7,454 bases of DNA from Bacteroidales bacterium (GTDB taxonomy: Bacteria > Bacteroidota > Bacteroidia > Bacteroidales > UBA4181). The stretch is from the NCBI GenBank assembly GCA_031264715.1, contig JAISDP010000003.1, positions 1 to 7,454 on the forward strand. Direction: 5' to 3'. This document shows positions 1 to 6,388 of this stretch, piece by piece (the stretch's first letter is position 1; every line of letters starts with the position of its first letter). A program made the position numbers and the translations under genes. Below the pieces are notes generated by a model. It worked only from the letters and a program-made list of their open reading frames with translations. It was not told where the DNA came from and did no database searches.

Positions 1-130
1 TCTGTATATTGACGTTTTCGAGCGCGAAAAGCGTTTCACCGCTCAAAACCAAACCGTCCAGCGATGTCTGTAATTGTCCGAACGCCTGCCCGTACCATCC
101 CAAAAGAATAAATAACACAACCCCTTTCAT
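1..130 (-). CDS. N-terminus of a secreted protein, possibly carboxypeptidase-regulatory-like domain (partial)
   Basis: Read on the minus strand from an ATG at 130-128, the frame stays open for 43 codons to the window edge. The protein begins MKGVVLFILLGWYGQAFGQ, a typical signal peptide: one Lys, a hydrophobic core, and probable cleavage around AFG/Q. The next stretch, LDGLVLSGETLFALENVNIQ, has the pattern of the first strands of a CarboxypepD_reg-like beta-sandwich (G-x-V-x(n)-L-x-x-V-x-I). In Bacteroidetes this domain opens many TonB-dependent receptors and other outer-membrane proteins. The signal peptide is seen directly; the domain call is inference from about 20 residues. The gene is divergent from the TetR gene, and its upstream region contains a TAAATTTG promoter element. 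The rest lies outside the window, so the final function is unknown. Confidence 0.6.
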   Translation of the reverse strand, partial: MKGVVLFILLGWYGQAFGQLQTSLDGLVLSGETLFALENVNIQ

Positions 131-262
131 AACATATCATTCAATCCGCCCGTTCCCTATCTGTATAGATTGCTCTTCACAGAGCGTAAAGGTAGTACAA
201 ATTTTACGGATACCCGAACATATCACTGCATTTCTTACTTGCCATACATGCTTCATCGAAAA

Positions 263-270
263 CAAATTTA
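263..270 (-). promoter_or_regulatory. Candidate -7 promoter element for the leftward secreted-protein gene
   Basis: The plus strand reads CAAATTTA, which on the minus strand is TAAATTTG, an exact match to the Bacteroidetes -7 consensus TAnnTTTG. No good TTTG -33 box lies 19-21 bp upstream of it on the minus strand, so the promoter is incomplete by consensus. Transcription would start near 255-258 and give a leader of roughly 125 nt before the ATG at 130. The palindrome at 276-301 covers the place where the -33 box would sit, so a repressor bound there could also affect this gene. Confidence 0.35.
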
Positions 271-275
271 AACAG

Positions 276-301
276 TTGATTAAATATTTTGTTTTAATCA
301 A
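276..301. promoter_or_regulatory. Inverted repeat, candidate TetR-family operator
   Basis: Perfect 9-bp arms TTGATTAAA (276-284) and TTTAATCAA (293-301) are separated by 8 bp. The spacer contains the TTTG -33 box (288-291) of the TetR-gene promoter. A second, overlapping inverted repeat, TTGTTTT-AATC-AAAACAA (289-306), shares the right arm. Position over the regulator's promoter, dyad symmetry and length all fit a TetR-family autorepression site. That the neighbouring TetR protein binds here is inference. AT-rich intergenic DNA produces palindromes by chance, but 9 of 9 paired bases centred on a promoter box is more than expected. Confidence 0.5.
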
Positions 302-319
302 AACAATACACCATCTTTG
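288..319 (+). promoter_or_regulatory. Bacteroidetes-type promoter of the TetR/efflux operon
   Basis: TTTG at 288-291 is followed after exactly 20 bp by CATCTTTG at 312-319, which matches the -7 consensus TAnnTTTG except for the first base. The 20-bp spacing is that of the Bacteroidetes primary sigma-factor promoter. The -7 box ends only 4 bp before the ATG at 324. The transcript would therefore start at or just past that ATG, making the mRNA leaderless or moving the true start to an in-frame ATG at 333 or 339. No other consensus promoter was found between here and 7392, which supports a single operon. Confidence 0.5.
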
Positions 320-323
320 CACC

Positions 324-956
324 ATGGAAAAGATGAAAATGGGAAAGGATATTTCCACCGAAGAGAAAATTAAGAAAGCGGCCCGGAAGATTTTCCGGCA
401 AAAGGGTTATGCAAGCACCCGCACGCGCGACATCGCCGAGGAAGCCGGTATTAACCTGGCTTTGCTCAATTATTATTTCCGGAGCAAGGAAAAACTGTTC
501 GAAATGGTCATGGCTGAAGGACTTAACCAGTTGTTTTCACTGGTTCGTTCGATCATGGCCGAGGAAAACGCAACCCTTTCGCAAAAAGTCGATGCCCTTG
601 CAGCGGCATACATTGATATGCTCCTGGAAAATCCGAATCTACCGATCTTTGTACTGGGTGAAATACAGGCAAACCCTGAAAAATTTAAGGCCAAGCTGGG
701 GATTAACCGGAAAATGGTTACCGAATCGGGCACATTTCACCAGTTGCATGCACAATTGCAGAAAACAGGGATGAATGATCTAAATCCTTTCCACATCATA
801 TTGAACATGTTGTCGATGACCCTCTTCCCTTTTATAGGAAAGCCGATGATCCAGCGGTTAACCGAAATGGACGATCATGCTTTCCGCGATTTTGTGAACG
901 AGCGTAAGATACTTATACCCATATGGATCAAAAATATGTTGCAAATTAGAGAATAG
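324..956 (+). CDS. TetR/AcrR-family transcriptional regulator
   Basis: This is a 210-residue DNA-binding repressor-type protein, a normal TetR length. Residues 13-60 form the TetR_N domain: STEEKIKKAARKIFRQKGYA, then the helix-turn-helix TRTRDIAEEAGINLALLNYYF (about 32-52) with the conserved YYF and SKEKLF that follow. The remaining 150 residues are the variable ligand-binding and dimerisation domain. The open frame extends upstream to base 9, but that stretch is not protein-like and overlaps the divergent gene. The start at 324 gives the family-typical N-terminus; in-frame ATGs at 333 and 339 are possible because the promoter ends at 319. It is the first gene of the efflux operon, as CecR (YbiH) is for E. 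coli ybhGFSR. It probably represses its own operon from the palindrome at 276-301 and releases it on binding an exported compound; the ligand is unknown. Confidence 0.9.
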   Translation: MEKMKMGKDISTEEKIKKAARKIFRQKGYASTRTRDIAEEAGINLALLNYYFRSKEKLFEMVMAEGLNQLFSLVRSIMAEENATLSQKVDALAAAYIDMLLENPNLPIFVLGEIQANPEKFKAKLGINRKMVTESGTFHQLHAQLQKTGMNDLNPFHIILNMLSMTLFPFIGKPMIQRLTEMDDHAFRDFVNERKILIPIWIKNMLQIRE

Positions 957-1042
957 AATCAACCGTTATTTTTTACAATATGATCATGTCCATGTCGATA
1001 CAAAAACATGAAACAATCATCATCAAAATAAATCAATCGGTG

Positions 1043-2314
1043 ATGATCTGTCGCATTAGCGTTCTATTAGCGCTTCTTATTGCCGCACAACCCTGTTTTG
1101 CCCTTCAAGGCCTTCAAGGCCTCACGATCGAAGAATGTCAGCAGAAAGCGCGGGACAATTATCCCTTGATCCTGCAACACGGCTACATCAACCTGTCGGA
1201 ACAATACACCATTTCGAACATTGGCAAACTGTGGCTTCCGCAGATAACGTTTCAGGCACAGGCTGTTTACCAGTCGGATGTGGTGCATTTCCCGCTCAGC
1301 CTGCCGGGTGTGAATATCCCGACCATCGACAAAGACCAGTACCGCGCCGCCGTTGATGTGTCGCAAACCGTTTGGGATGGCGGCGTCGCACGCTCGCAAA
1401 GGAAAATCGTCGAAGCCGGCAATGACGTCGACCGGCAGAACGTGGAAGTGAACCTTTACACGCTCCGCGAACGCATCAACCAGTTATTTTTCGGTATCCT
1501 TACCATCGACGAACAGTTGAAGCAACTGGATATTCTGGAAAAGGACCTCCAAGCGAGCCTGAAATTAGCAGGCGCTCTCCTGCAGAACGGTACCGCCATG
1601 CAGTCGGATGTGGATGCCGTGCAGGTGGAAATCCTCAATACCGGCCAGCAACGGATCGAGTTGACATCCTTTCGCAAAGCGTATACGGCAATGCTCTCGA
1701 TCATGACCGGCGAAACGCTGGATGACGTGCAATTGATCAAACCGGAAGAACTTGCTGTCAGCAGGCAGACTGACATTATGCGTCCCGAAATGCAGCTCTT
1801 TTCGCGGCAGAACGATCTGTTCGATGCCCAATCAGGCAGCATCAGGGCGCGCAACATGCCGCGTCTGTCGCTTTTTGTGCAGGGCGGCTACGGAAAACCG
1901 GGGCTGAACATCCTGTCGAGCGATTTCGAGTTTTTTGCAACGGGCGGCGTGCGGCTCAATTGGAATTTCGGTAACCTGTATTCGTCAAAAAACGAACGCA
2001 GTTTGCTGGCCAACAACAAGAACATGGTAAATGTGCAGCGGGAAACATTTGTATTCAACACCAGCCTGCAACTGACGCAGGCGTGGAACGAGATTCAAAA
2101 AGCAAGGGAACTGATGCAAAGCGACGATGAAATCATTAACTTGCGCCATCGCGTCAAAACGGCCGGCGAAAGCAAATATGCAAACGGCGTGTATACGGTA
2201 AATGACCTGGTGAAGGACATCAATGCCGAAAGCCGGTCGCGGCAAGCGAAGATATTACATGAAGTGCAGTATCTGATGCGTATATATCATTATATGGTGA
2301 TCGCCGGAAAATAA
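1043..2314 (+). CDS. TolC-family outer-membrane efflux protein
   Basis: This is the outer-membrane channel of the pump, about 423 residues from the ATG at 1043. That start gives a clean signal peptide, MICRISVLLALLIAAQPCFA, with cleavage near CFA/LQ. In-frame ATGs at 980, 986 and 992 would add up to 21 polar residues ahead of it and are less likely. The mature protein opens with LTIEECQQKARDNYPLI, the usual TolC start, and then has long helical stretches. The second repeat includes the motif around MPRLSLFVQGGYGKPGLN and VRLNWNFGNLYSS, typical of Bacteroidetes members. The C-terminal part (YANGVYTVNDLVKDINAES) matches the end of the second coiled-coil hairpin. It should trimerise in the outer membrane and dock with the adaptor encoded next. 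A 9-bp tandem repeat CCTTCAAGG (1102-1119) encodes LQGLQG at the mature N-terminus. The E. coli ybh operon has no tolC gene of its own. Confidence 0.88.
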   Translation: MICRISVLLALLIAAQPCFALQGLQGLTIEECQQKARDNYPLILQHGYINLSEQYTISNIGKLWLPQITFQAQAVYQSDVVHFPLSLPGVNIPTIDKDQYRAAVDVSQTVWDGGVARSQRKIVEAGNDVDRQNVEVNLYTLRERINQLFFGILTIDEQLKQLDILEKDLQASLKLAGALLQNGTAMQSDVDAVQVEILNTGQQRIELTSFRKAYTAMLSIMTGETLDDVQLIKPEELAVSRQTDIMRPEMQLFSRQNDLFDAQSGSIRARNMPRLSLFVQGGYGKPGLNILSSDFEFFATGGVRLNWNFGNLYSSKNERSLLANNKNMVNVQRETFVFNTSLQLTQAWNEIQKARELMQSDDEIINLRHRVKTAGESKYANGVYTVNDLVKDINAESRSRQAKILHEVQYLMRIYHYMVIAGK

Positions 2315-2459
2315 ATCAGTGAAAAATGAATTTGAAAAACAAAACGCAAGGCAGTCATAACATCTGTAATTCTATTCAGATGCATCATCTTCCAGTTATC
2401 AATGTATTTATATGAACCGTAATGGAATAAAATATGACAAAATGACAAAAATACTTTTT

Positions 2460-3365
2460 ATGAACAGACTGATTCTTTTAACAGGCATTGTTTTTATAGC
2501 CGCATCTTGTGGGGGCAAAAAGTCCAAATACGATGCATCCGGCATTTTTGAGGCCACCGAGGTGATCATTTCCGCCGAAGCGTCGGGCAAAGTGGAAACG
2601 TTCCATCTGAAGGAGGGCGACCGCCTTGCCGAAGGACAACAGGTGGGTTATATTGACAGCGTCCAGCCATATCTCAAAAAGATGCAACTGCTGGCTGCAC
2701 AGAAGGCTGTCGTTGCACGTCGACCGGATATAGCCCGGCAGATTGCCGCGACTAAGGAGCAAATCGATAAAGCCAAATTAGAAAAGGCACGCGTAGAGAA
2801 TCTTTTCAAAGACGGAGCTGCCACGCAAAAACAGGCGGACGATGCCACATCGCAGCTCCGCGTATTGGAAAGCACGCTGGCCGCGCAAATGAATTCGTTA
2901 TCGACTTCGGTGAACAGCCTGGACGAGGAAAGCGCAGTGTTCAACATTCAAATCGCACAGGTAAACGACCAGCTGGCCAAGTGCCGCATTGTCAATCCGG
3001 TGGAAGGCGCTGTGCTGAGCAAATACGCCGAGGCGAAGGAAATTGTGGTTCCGGGAAAACCGCTTTATAAAATTGCCGATACGCGCAGCATGTTTCTGCG
3101 GGCTTACGTGGTGTCGGGACAGTTGGAGAACGTCGGCGCGGGGCAGGATGCCACGGTGTTTGTCGCCCTCTCCGACGGCAGCAGCAGGAGTTATCCCGGT
3201 AAAGTAACCTGGATTTCGGACAAGGCCGAGTTCACGCCCAAAACCGTCCAGACGCGGGACGAACGCCAGAATCTCGTTTACGCCGTAAAAATAGAAGTTG
3301 CCAATACCGACGGGTTGATTAAAATCGGGACGTATGGCGATGTGAACTTTATCAAAAGGCCGTAA
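2460..3365 (+). CDS. HlyD/YbhG-type membrane-fusion (adaptor) lipoprotein
   Basis: This is the periplasmic adaptor joining the inner-membrane ABC transporter to the TolC channel. From the ATG at 2460 it has 301 residues and starts MNRLILLTGIVFIAASCGGKK, a lipoprotein signal with Cys17 as lipid anchor (AAS-C, a slightly loose lipobox). ATGs at 2412 and 2442 would put up to 16 extra residues before it. SGIFEATEVIISAEASGKV (about 27-45) and the following KEGDRLAEGQ form the first half of the lipoyl-like domain. About 63-178 is an Ala/Gln/Lys-rich helical hairpin (coiled coil), then KCRIVNPVEGAVLSKYAEAKEIV closes the lipoyl domain. The stretch SDKAEFTPKTVQTRDERQNLVYAVKI is a hallmark shared with E. 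coli YbhG. It belongs to the same operon as the TolC protein. The 145-bp gap upstream holds only a weak inverted repeat (2361-2382) and a 29-codon ORF. Confidence 0.9.
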   Translation: MNRLILLTGIVFIAASCGGKKSKYDASGIFEATEVIISAEASGKVETFHLKEGDRLAEGQQVGYIDSVQPYLKKMQLLAAQKAVVARRPDIARQIAATKEQIDKAKLEKARVENLFKDGAATQKQADDATSQLRVLESTLAAQMNSLSTSVNSLDEESAVFNIQIAQVNDQLAKCRIVNPVEGAVLSKYAEAKEIVVPGKPLYKIADTRSMFLRAYVVSGQLENVGAGQDATVFVALSDGSSRSYPGKVTWISDKAEFTPKTVQTRDERQNLVYAVKIEVANTDGLIKIGTYGDVNFIKRP

Positions 3366-3426
3366 CGCAGAAGACCGTAAGAGAAATGTGGCAGAGTTGG
3401 AACACTTGCTGGAACGGCTTCAACTT

Positions 3427-3452
3427 CCTTCCCTTTGGGGAGGTTGGGAAGG
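3427..3452. repeat. GC-rich palindrome (hairpin) before ATPase 1
   Basis: CCTTCCC (3427-3433) and GGGAAGG (3446-3452) are perfect 7-bp arms around a 12-base loop, followed by CTTTTAAAA. It sits in the 105-bp gap between the adaptor and the first ATPase gene. The C-run, TTTGGGGAGG, GGGAAGG pattern resembles short intergenic palindromes that I recall being scattered through Bacteroidetes genomes. In RNA it could form a stable hairpin with a short T run, so it could act as a weak internal terminator or an mRNA-stability element. Identity as a dispersed repeat is inference. Confidence 0.5.
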
Positions 3453-3470
3453 GCTTTTAAAAAATCGAAA

Positions 3471-4367
3471 ATGGTTTCCGTTAGGGGAATATCCAAAAAA
3501 TACGTATCCGTTGAAGCTTTGAAGGACATCAGTTTCGAAGTTCCGCAAGGCGAGATATTCGGGGTAATCGGGCCTGACGGAGCCGGCAAGACAACGCTGT
3601 TCCGCATCCTGACTACCCTGATGCTTGCCGACAGCGGTACAGCCACGGTCAATGGCCTCGACGTGGTAAAGGATTACAGGGAAATCCGCAATCATGTGGG
3701 CTACATGCCCGGACGGTTTTCGCTTTACCGGGATTTAACGGTGGAGGAAAACCTGAATTTCTTCGCCACGGTATTCCATACCACCATCGAGGAAAATTAT
3801 GATTTGGTGAAGGATATTTACGCGCAGCTGGAACCGTTCCGCAAGCGCAGGGCAGGCGCATTGTCCGGCGGGATGAAGCAAAAGCTGGCATTGAGCTGCG
3901 CCCTGATCCACAAACCCGCAACGCTGTTTCTCGACGAGCCTACCACGGGTGTCGATCCCGTATCGCGCAAAGAGTTCTGGGGCATATTGCAAAATCTCAA
4001 GCGCCAGGGCATCACCATCCTTGTCTCGACGCCTTACATGGACGAGGCCGCCCTTTGCGACCGCATGGCATTGATCTGCAACGGCAGTTTCCTGGCAATT
4101 GATACGCCGGAAGGCATCACCGCGCGGTTCAACAAGCCGTTGTGGGCGGTACGCAGCAACCGGATGTCGAAACTGCTCGCCGATCTGCGTGCCGGCGACG
4201 GCGTGGAAAGCTGTTTTGCTTTTGGCGACAGGCACCACGTGACACTGAAGAGTGAAGAACCGGGGCGGTTGCGGGAGTATTTGGCAAATCAAGGGCATCA
4301 GGATGTCGAAATTGACAGGATTCAGCCCGGAATTGAAGACTGTTTTATCCGGTTGACCATGCCATAA
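3471..4367 (+). CDS. ABC transporter ATPase 1 (corresponds to YbhF N-terminal half)
   Basis: This is a nucleotide-binding subunit of the export pump, 298 residues from the ATG at 3471. The open frame reaches back to a TTG at 3435, but that part lies in the palindrome and is not family-like. Walker A is GPDGAGKTT (34-42), the unusual PDG form also seen in the N-terminal half of E. coli YbhF. The signature LSGGMKQ (131-137) and Walker B LFLDEP with catalytic Glu156 are intact. Two key positions are changed: the Q-loop reads GYMPGRFSLY, with Gly81 where Gln is usual, and the switch region reads STPYMDEA, with Pro188 where His is usual. The last 80 residues (after about 215) match the YbhF linker region, ending in IQPGIEDCFIRLTMP. 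It likely forms a heterodimer with ATPase 2 and contributes the degenerate site's Walker motifs. Confidence 0.92.
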   Translation: MVSVRGISKKYVSVEALKDISFEVPQGEIFGVIGPDGAGKTTLFRILTTLMLADSGTATVNGLDVVKDYREIRNHVGYMPGRFSLYRDLTVEENLNFFATVFHTTIEENYDLVKDIYAQLEPFRKRRAGALSGGMKQKLALSCALIHKPATLFLDEPTTGVDPVSRKEFWGILQNLKRQGITILVSTPYMDEAALCDRMALICNGSFLAIDTPEGITARFNKPLWAVRSNRMSKLLADLRAGDGVESCFAFGDRHHVTLKSEEPGRLREYLANQGHQDVEIDRIQPGIEDCFIRLTMP

Positions 4368-4379
4368 CTTTGCAGCGTC

Positions 4380-4416
4380 CTGACCTGTCGCGCTGTGAGG
4401 CTGCCGACAGGGTCAG
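4380..4416. repeat. GC-rich palindrome (hairpin) between the two ATPase genes
   Basis: CTGACCTGTCG (4380-4390) pairs with CGACAGGGTCAG (4405-4416), giving 11 base pairs with one extra G in the right arm and a 14-base loop. It occupies most of the 84-bp gap between the ATPase genes. It resembles the GACCTGTC/GACAGGTC-type intergenic palindromes that I recall from Bacteroidetes genomes. There is no T run after it, so it is a poor terminator. A dispersed repeat or an mRNA-stabilising hairpin is more likely. It sits where E. coli YbhF has the linker joining its two ATPase halves. Confidence 0.55.
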
Positions 4417-4451
4417 ATAGCTGTGATCCGTCAGAAAATCAAAAACCAAAG

Positions 4452-5204
4452 ATGAAAAAGGCCATTGAAGTAGAGAATCTCACCAAACGCTTCGGCAGTT
4501 TTACCGCCGTCAACGCCATTTCGTTCGATGTGGCGCAGGGAGAGATATTCGGATTCCTTGGGGCCAACGGCGCAGGCAAAACCACCGCCATGCGCATGTT
4601 GTGCGGGTTAAGCAAGCCAACATCGGGCAAAGGCGTCGTGGCGGGGTTCGACATTACCCGACAGCCGGAAGAGATCAAACGGCATATCGGCTATATGAGC
4701 CAGCGCTTTTCGCTATACGAAGACCTGGCAGTGTGGGAGAATATCCGCCTGTTTGCCGGGATTTACGGTGTTCCCGAAAAGGAAATTGCGCCCCGCACCG
4801 ACGGGATGCTTGCCCGTATCGGTTTCGAGAGCGGACGTAATACCCGCGTGAAGGAACTGCCATTGGGCTGGAAGCAAAAGCTTTCCTTTGCCGTGGCCAT
4901 CTTTCACGAACCGAAAATCGTCTTCCTGGACGAGCCGACCGGCGGCGTCGACCCGCTGACCCGCCGCCGTTTCTGGGAGATGATCTACGATGCTGCCGAC
5001 CGGGGCATTTCGGTGTTCGTGACCACACATTACATGGACGAGGCCGAGTACTGCAACCGCGTGTCCATCATGGTCAACGGACGTATCGATGCCTTGGATA
5101 CGCCGAAGAACCTGAAACAGCAATTCGACGTCCGGAGCATGGACGAGGTGTTCCACCGGCTGGCGCGGGAAAAGGCGGAGGATCATTCATCAGGAAACCT
5201 TTAA
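4452..5204 (+). CDS. ABC transporter ATPase 2 (corresponds to YbhF C-terminal half)
   Basis: This is the second nucleotide-binding subunit, 250 residues from the ATG at 4452 (MKKAIEVENLTKRFGSF). The longer frame from a GTG at 4395 is derived from the palindrome and is rejected. Walker A is GANGAGKTT (37-45), the Q-loop is GYMSQRFSLY (Gln84 present), Walker B is IVFLDEP (156-162), and the switch histidine is in TTHYMDEAEYC (His193). The signature is degenerate: ELPLGWKQ (135-142) replaces LSGGQ, as in the C-terminal half of E. coli YbhF (ELPLGFKQ). The C-terminus, RSMDEVFHRLARE, is the usual end of this drug-export ATPase group. Paired with ATPase 1, its Walker and switch residues face that subunit's intact LSGGMKQ, forming the complete ATP site. 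The stop is 35 bp before the first permease. Confidence 0.92.
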   Translation: MKKAIEVENLTKRFGSFTAVNAISFDVAQGEIFGFLGANGAGKTTAMRMLCGLSKPTSGKGVVAGFDITRQPEEIKRHIGYMSQRFSLYEDLAVWENIRLFAGIYGVPEKEIAPRTDGMLARIGFESGRNTRVKELPLGWKQKLSFAVAIFHEPKIVFLDEPTGGVDPLTRRRFWEMIYDAADRGISVFVTTHYMDEAEYCNRVSIMVNGRIDALDTPKNLKQQFDVRSMDEVFHRLAREKAEDHSSGNL

Positions 5205-5239
5205 CGCAACCGGCTGGATATGTTATTCATTCATTAATT

Positions 5240-6340
5240 ATGTTTTTATCATTTGTCAAAAAGGAGTTTCTCCATATTTTCCGTGATCCGCGTACCATGT
5301 TGATTACATTGGGAATGCCTGTGGCGCAGATCATACTTTTCGGGTTTGCGATTACCACTGAAGTGAAAAATGTGCGTATGGCCGTGTTCGACCCGTCGCA
5401 CGACATTTCAACCCAACGCATCATCAGCCGGATGCAGGCAAGTGAATATTTCGATATGACGCAGGTACTGCACACTGCCGACGACATCAACAGCGCGTTC
5501 AATAAGGGTACAGCCGAACTTGTAGTGGTATTTTCCGACCGTTTTGATGAAAACCTGCTTCGTACCGGCAAAGCATCCGTACAGCTGATCGCCGATGCCA
5601 CCGACCCTAACCGGGCCGCGATGCTTACCGGTTACGCCTCGAATATCATTGCAGATTACCAGCAGGAACTGTTGCGCGAACACCGGATTTCATTCCTGAT
5701 CGAACCCGAGATACAGATGCTTTATAACCCGCAGATGAAATCGGCATACAACTTCGTTCCGGGCGTGATGGGCCTTATCCTGACGCTGATCTGCGCCATG
5801 ATGACCTCCATCGCCATCGTCCGCGAAAAGGAGGTGGGGACGATGGAAGTGCTGCTGGTGTCGCCCGTCCGTCCGGTATGGATCATCCTGGCCAAGGTAG
5901 CGCCCTATTTCACGCTGTCCATTGTGAATATCATCAGCATATTGTTGTTGTCGGTGTTTGTCCTGGATGTTCCCGTATCGGGAAGCATGTTCTGGTTGGC
6001 CGTAGTTGCATTGATGTTCATCATTGTAGCGTTGTTGCTGGGAATCGTTATTTCGTCGGTGGCCACCACACAGGTTACAGCCATGCTGGTGTCGGGTATG
6101 CTGCTGATGATGCCGGTGCTGTTGCTTTCGGGAATGATCTTCCCGATCGAGAACATGCCCGTCATCCTGCAATGGATTTCGAACATCATTCCTGCGCGGT
6201 GGTTCATCACGGCTGTACGCAAAGTGATGATCGAAGGTTTAGGCGTGTCGTACGTGGCAAAGGAGTTGGCAATACTTGCGGGTATGGCGATTTTCCTGAT
6301 TGCGGTAAGCGTGAAGACCTTTAAAATACGGTTGTCGTAG
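5240..6340 (+). CDS. ABC-2 type permease 1 (YbhS/YbhR-like)
   Basis: This membrane subunit has 366 residues, the usual length for the family (about 365-380). The N-terminus, MFLSFVKKEFLHIFRDPRTM, is the amphipathic coupling helix typical of ABC-2 exporters. TM1 follows (about 19-37), then a large periplasmic domain of about 130 residues (about 40-170). The C-terminal half has five hydrophobic segments beginning FVPGVMGLILTLICAMM. The motif REKEVGTMEVLLVSPVRP after TM2 is the conserved cytoplasmic loop that contacts the ATPase. LLSGMIFPIENMP and the following IIPARWF are further family marks, with a close match to IIPARYF in E. coli YbhS. The start at 5240 follows an AT-rich stretch without a clear ribosome-binding site, common in Bacteroidetes. 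It should pair with permease 2 to form the export path. Confidence 0.92.
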   Translation: MFLSFVKKEFLHIFRDPRTMLITLGMPVAQIILFGFAITTEVKNVRMAVFDPSHDISTQRIISRMQASEYFDMTQVLHTADDINSAFNKGTAELVVVFSDRFDENLLRTGKASVQLIADATDPNRAAMLTGYASNIIADYQQELLREHRISFLIEPEIQMLYNPQMKSAYNFVPGVMGLILTLICAMMTSIAIVREKEVGTMEVLLVSPVRPVWIILAKVAPYFTLSIVNIISILLLSVFVLDVPVSGSMFWLAVVALMFIIVALLLGIVISSVATTQVTAMLVSGMLLMMPVLLLSGMIFPIENMPVILQWISNIIPARWFITAVRKVMIEGLGVSYVAKELAILAGMAIFLIAVSVKTFKIRLS

Positions 6341-6388
6341 TGAAGCGTGAAAAATTCGTGATAGTTAGCGGACTAAAATTAGTAGATC

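Noticed and set aside
159..170. Imperfect palindrome ATCTGTATAGAT in the divergent region
   Set aside because: Only 10 of 12 bases pair, it is far from the operon promoter, and it is expected by chance in AT-rich DNA.
9..323. Open frame joined upstream of the TetR gene, giving a 315-residue protein
   Set aside because: The extra 105 residues look random (many Cys, His, Pro), overlap the signal-peptide gene on the other strand, and cross the promoter and operator. The TetR fold starts normally at 324.
1008..1031. Seven-codon ORF (MKQSSSK) just before the TolC start
   Set aside because: Too short, with no attenuator-like hairpins or run of regulatory codons. Likely chance.
980..1042. Longer TolC start at 980 with a 21-residue extension
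   Set aside because: The extension is polar and would push the signal peptide inward. The ATG at 1043 gives a normal signal peptide. It cannot be fully excluded.
1102..1119. Tandem 9-bp repeat CCTTCAAGG in the TolC gene
   Set aside because: It adds three residues (LQG) near the mature N-terminus, a minor slippage duplication with no visible consequence.
3735..4298. Long minus-strand open frame (187 codons) opposite ATPase 1
   Set aside because: It is a shadow of the ATPase coding strand, with no recognisable motif and no start region. The plus-strand gene has full family motifs.
5690..6172. Minus-strand open frame (160 codons) opposite permease 1, rich in His, Gln and Asp
   Set aside because: The composition is the complement of hydrophobic codons in the permease membrane segments. 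It is an antisense shadow.
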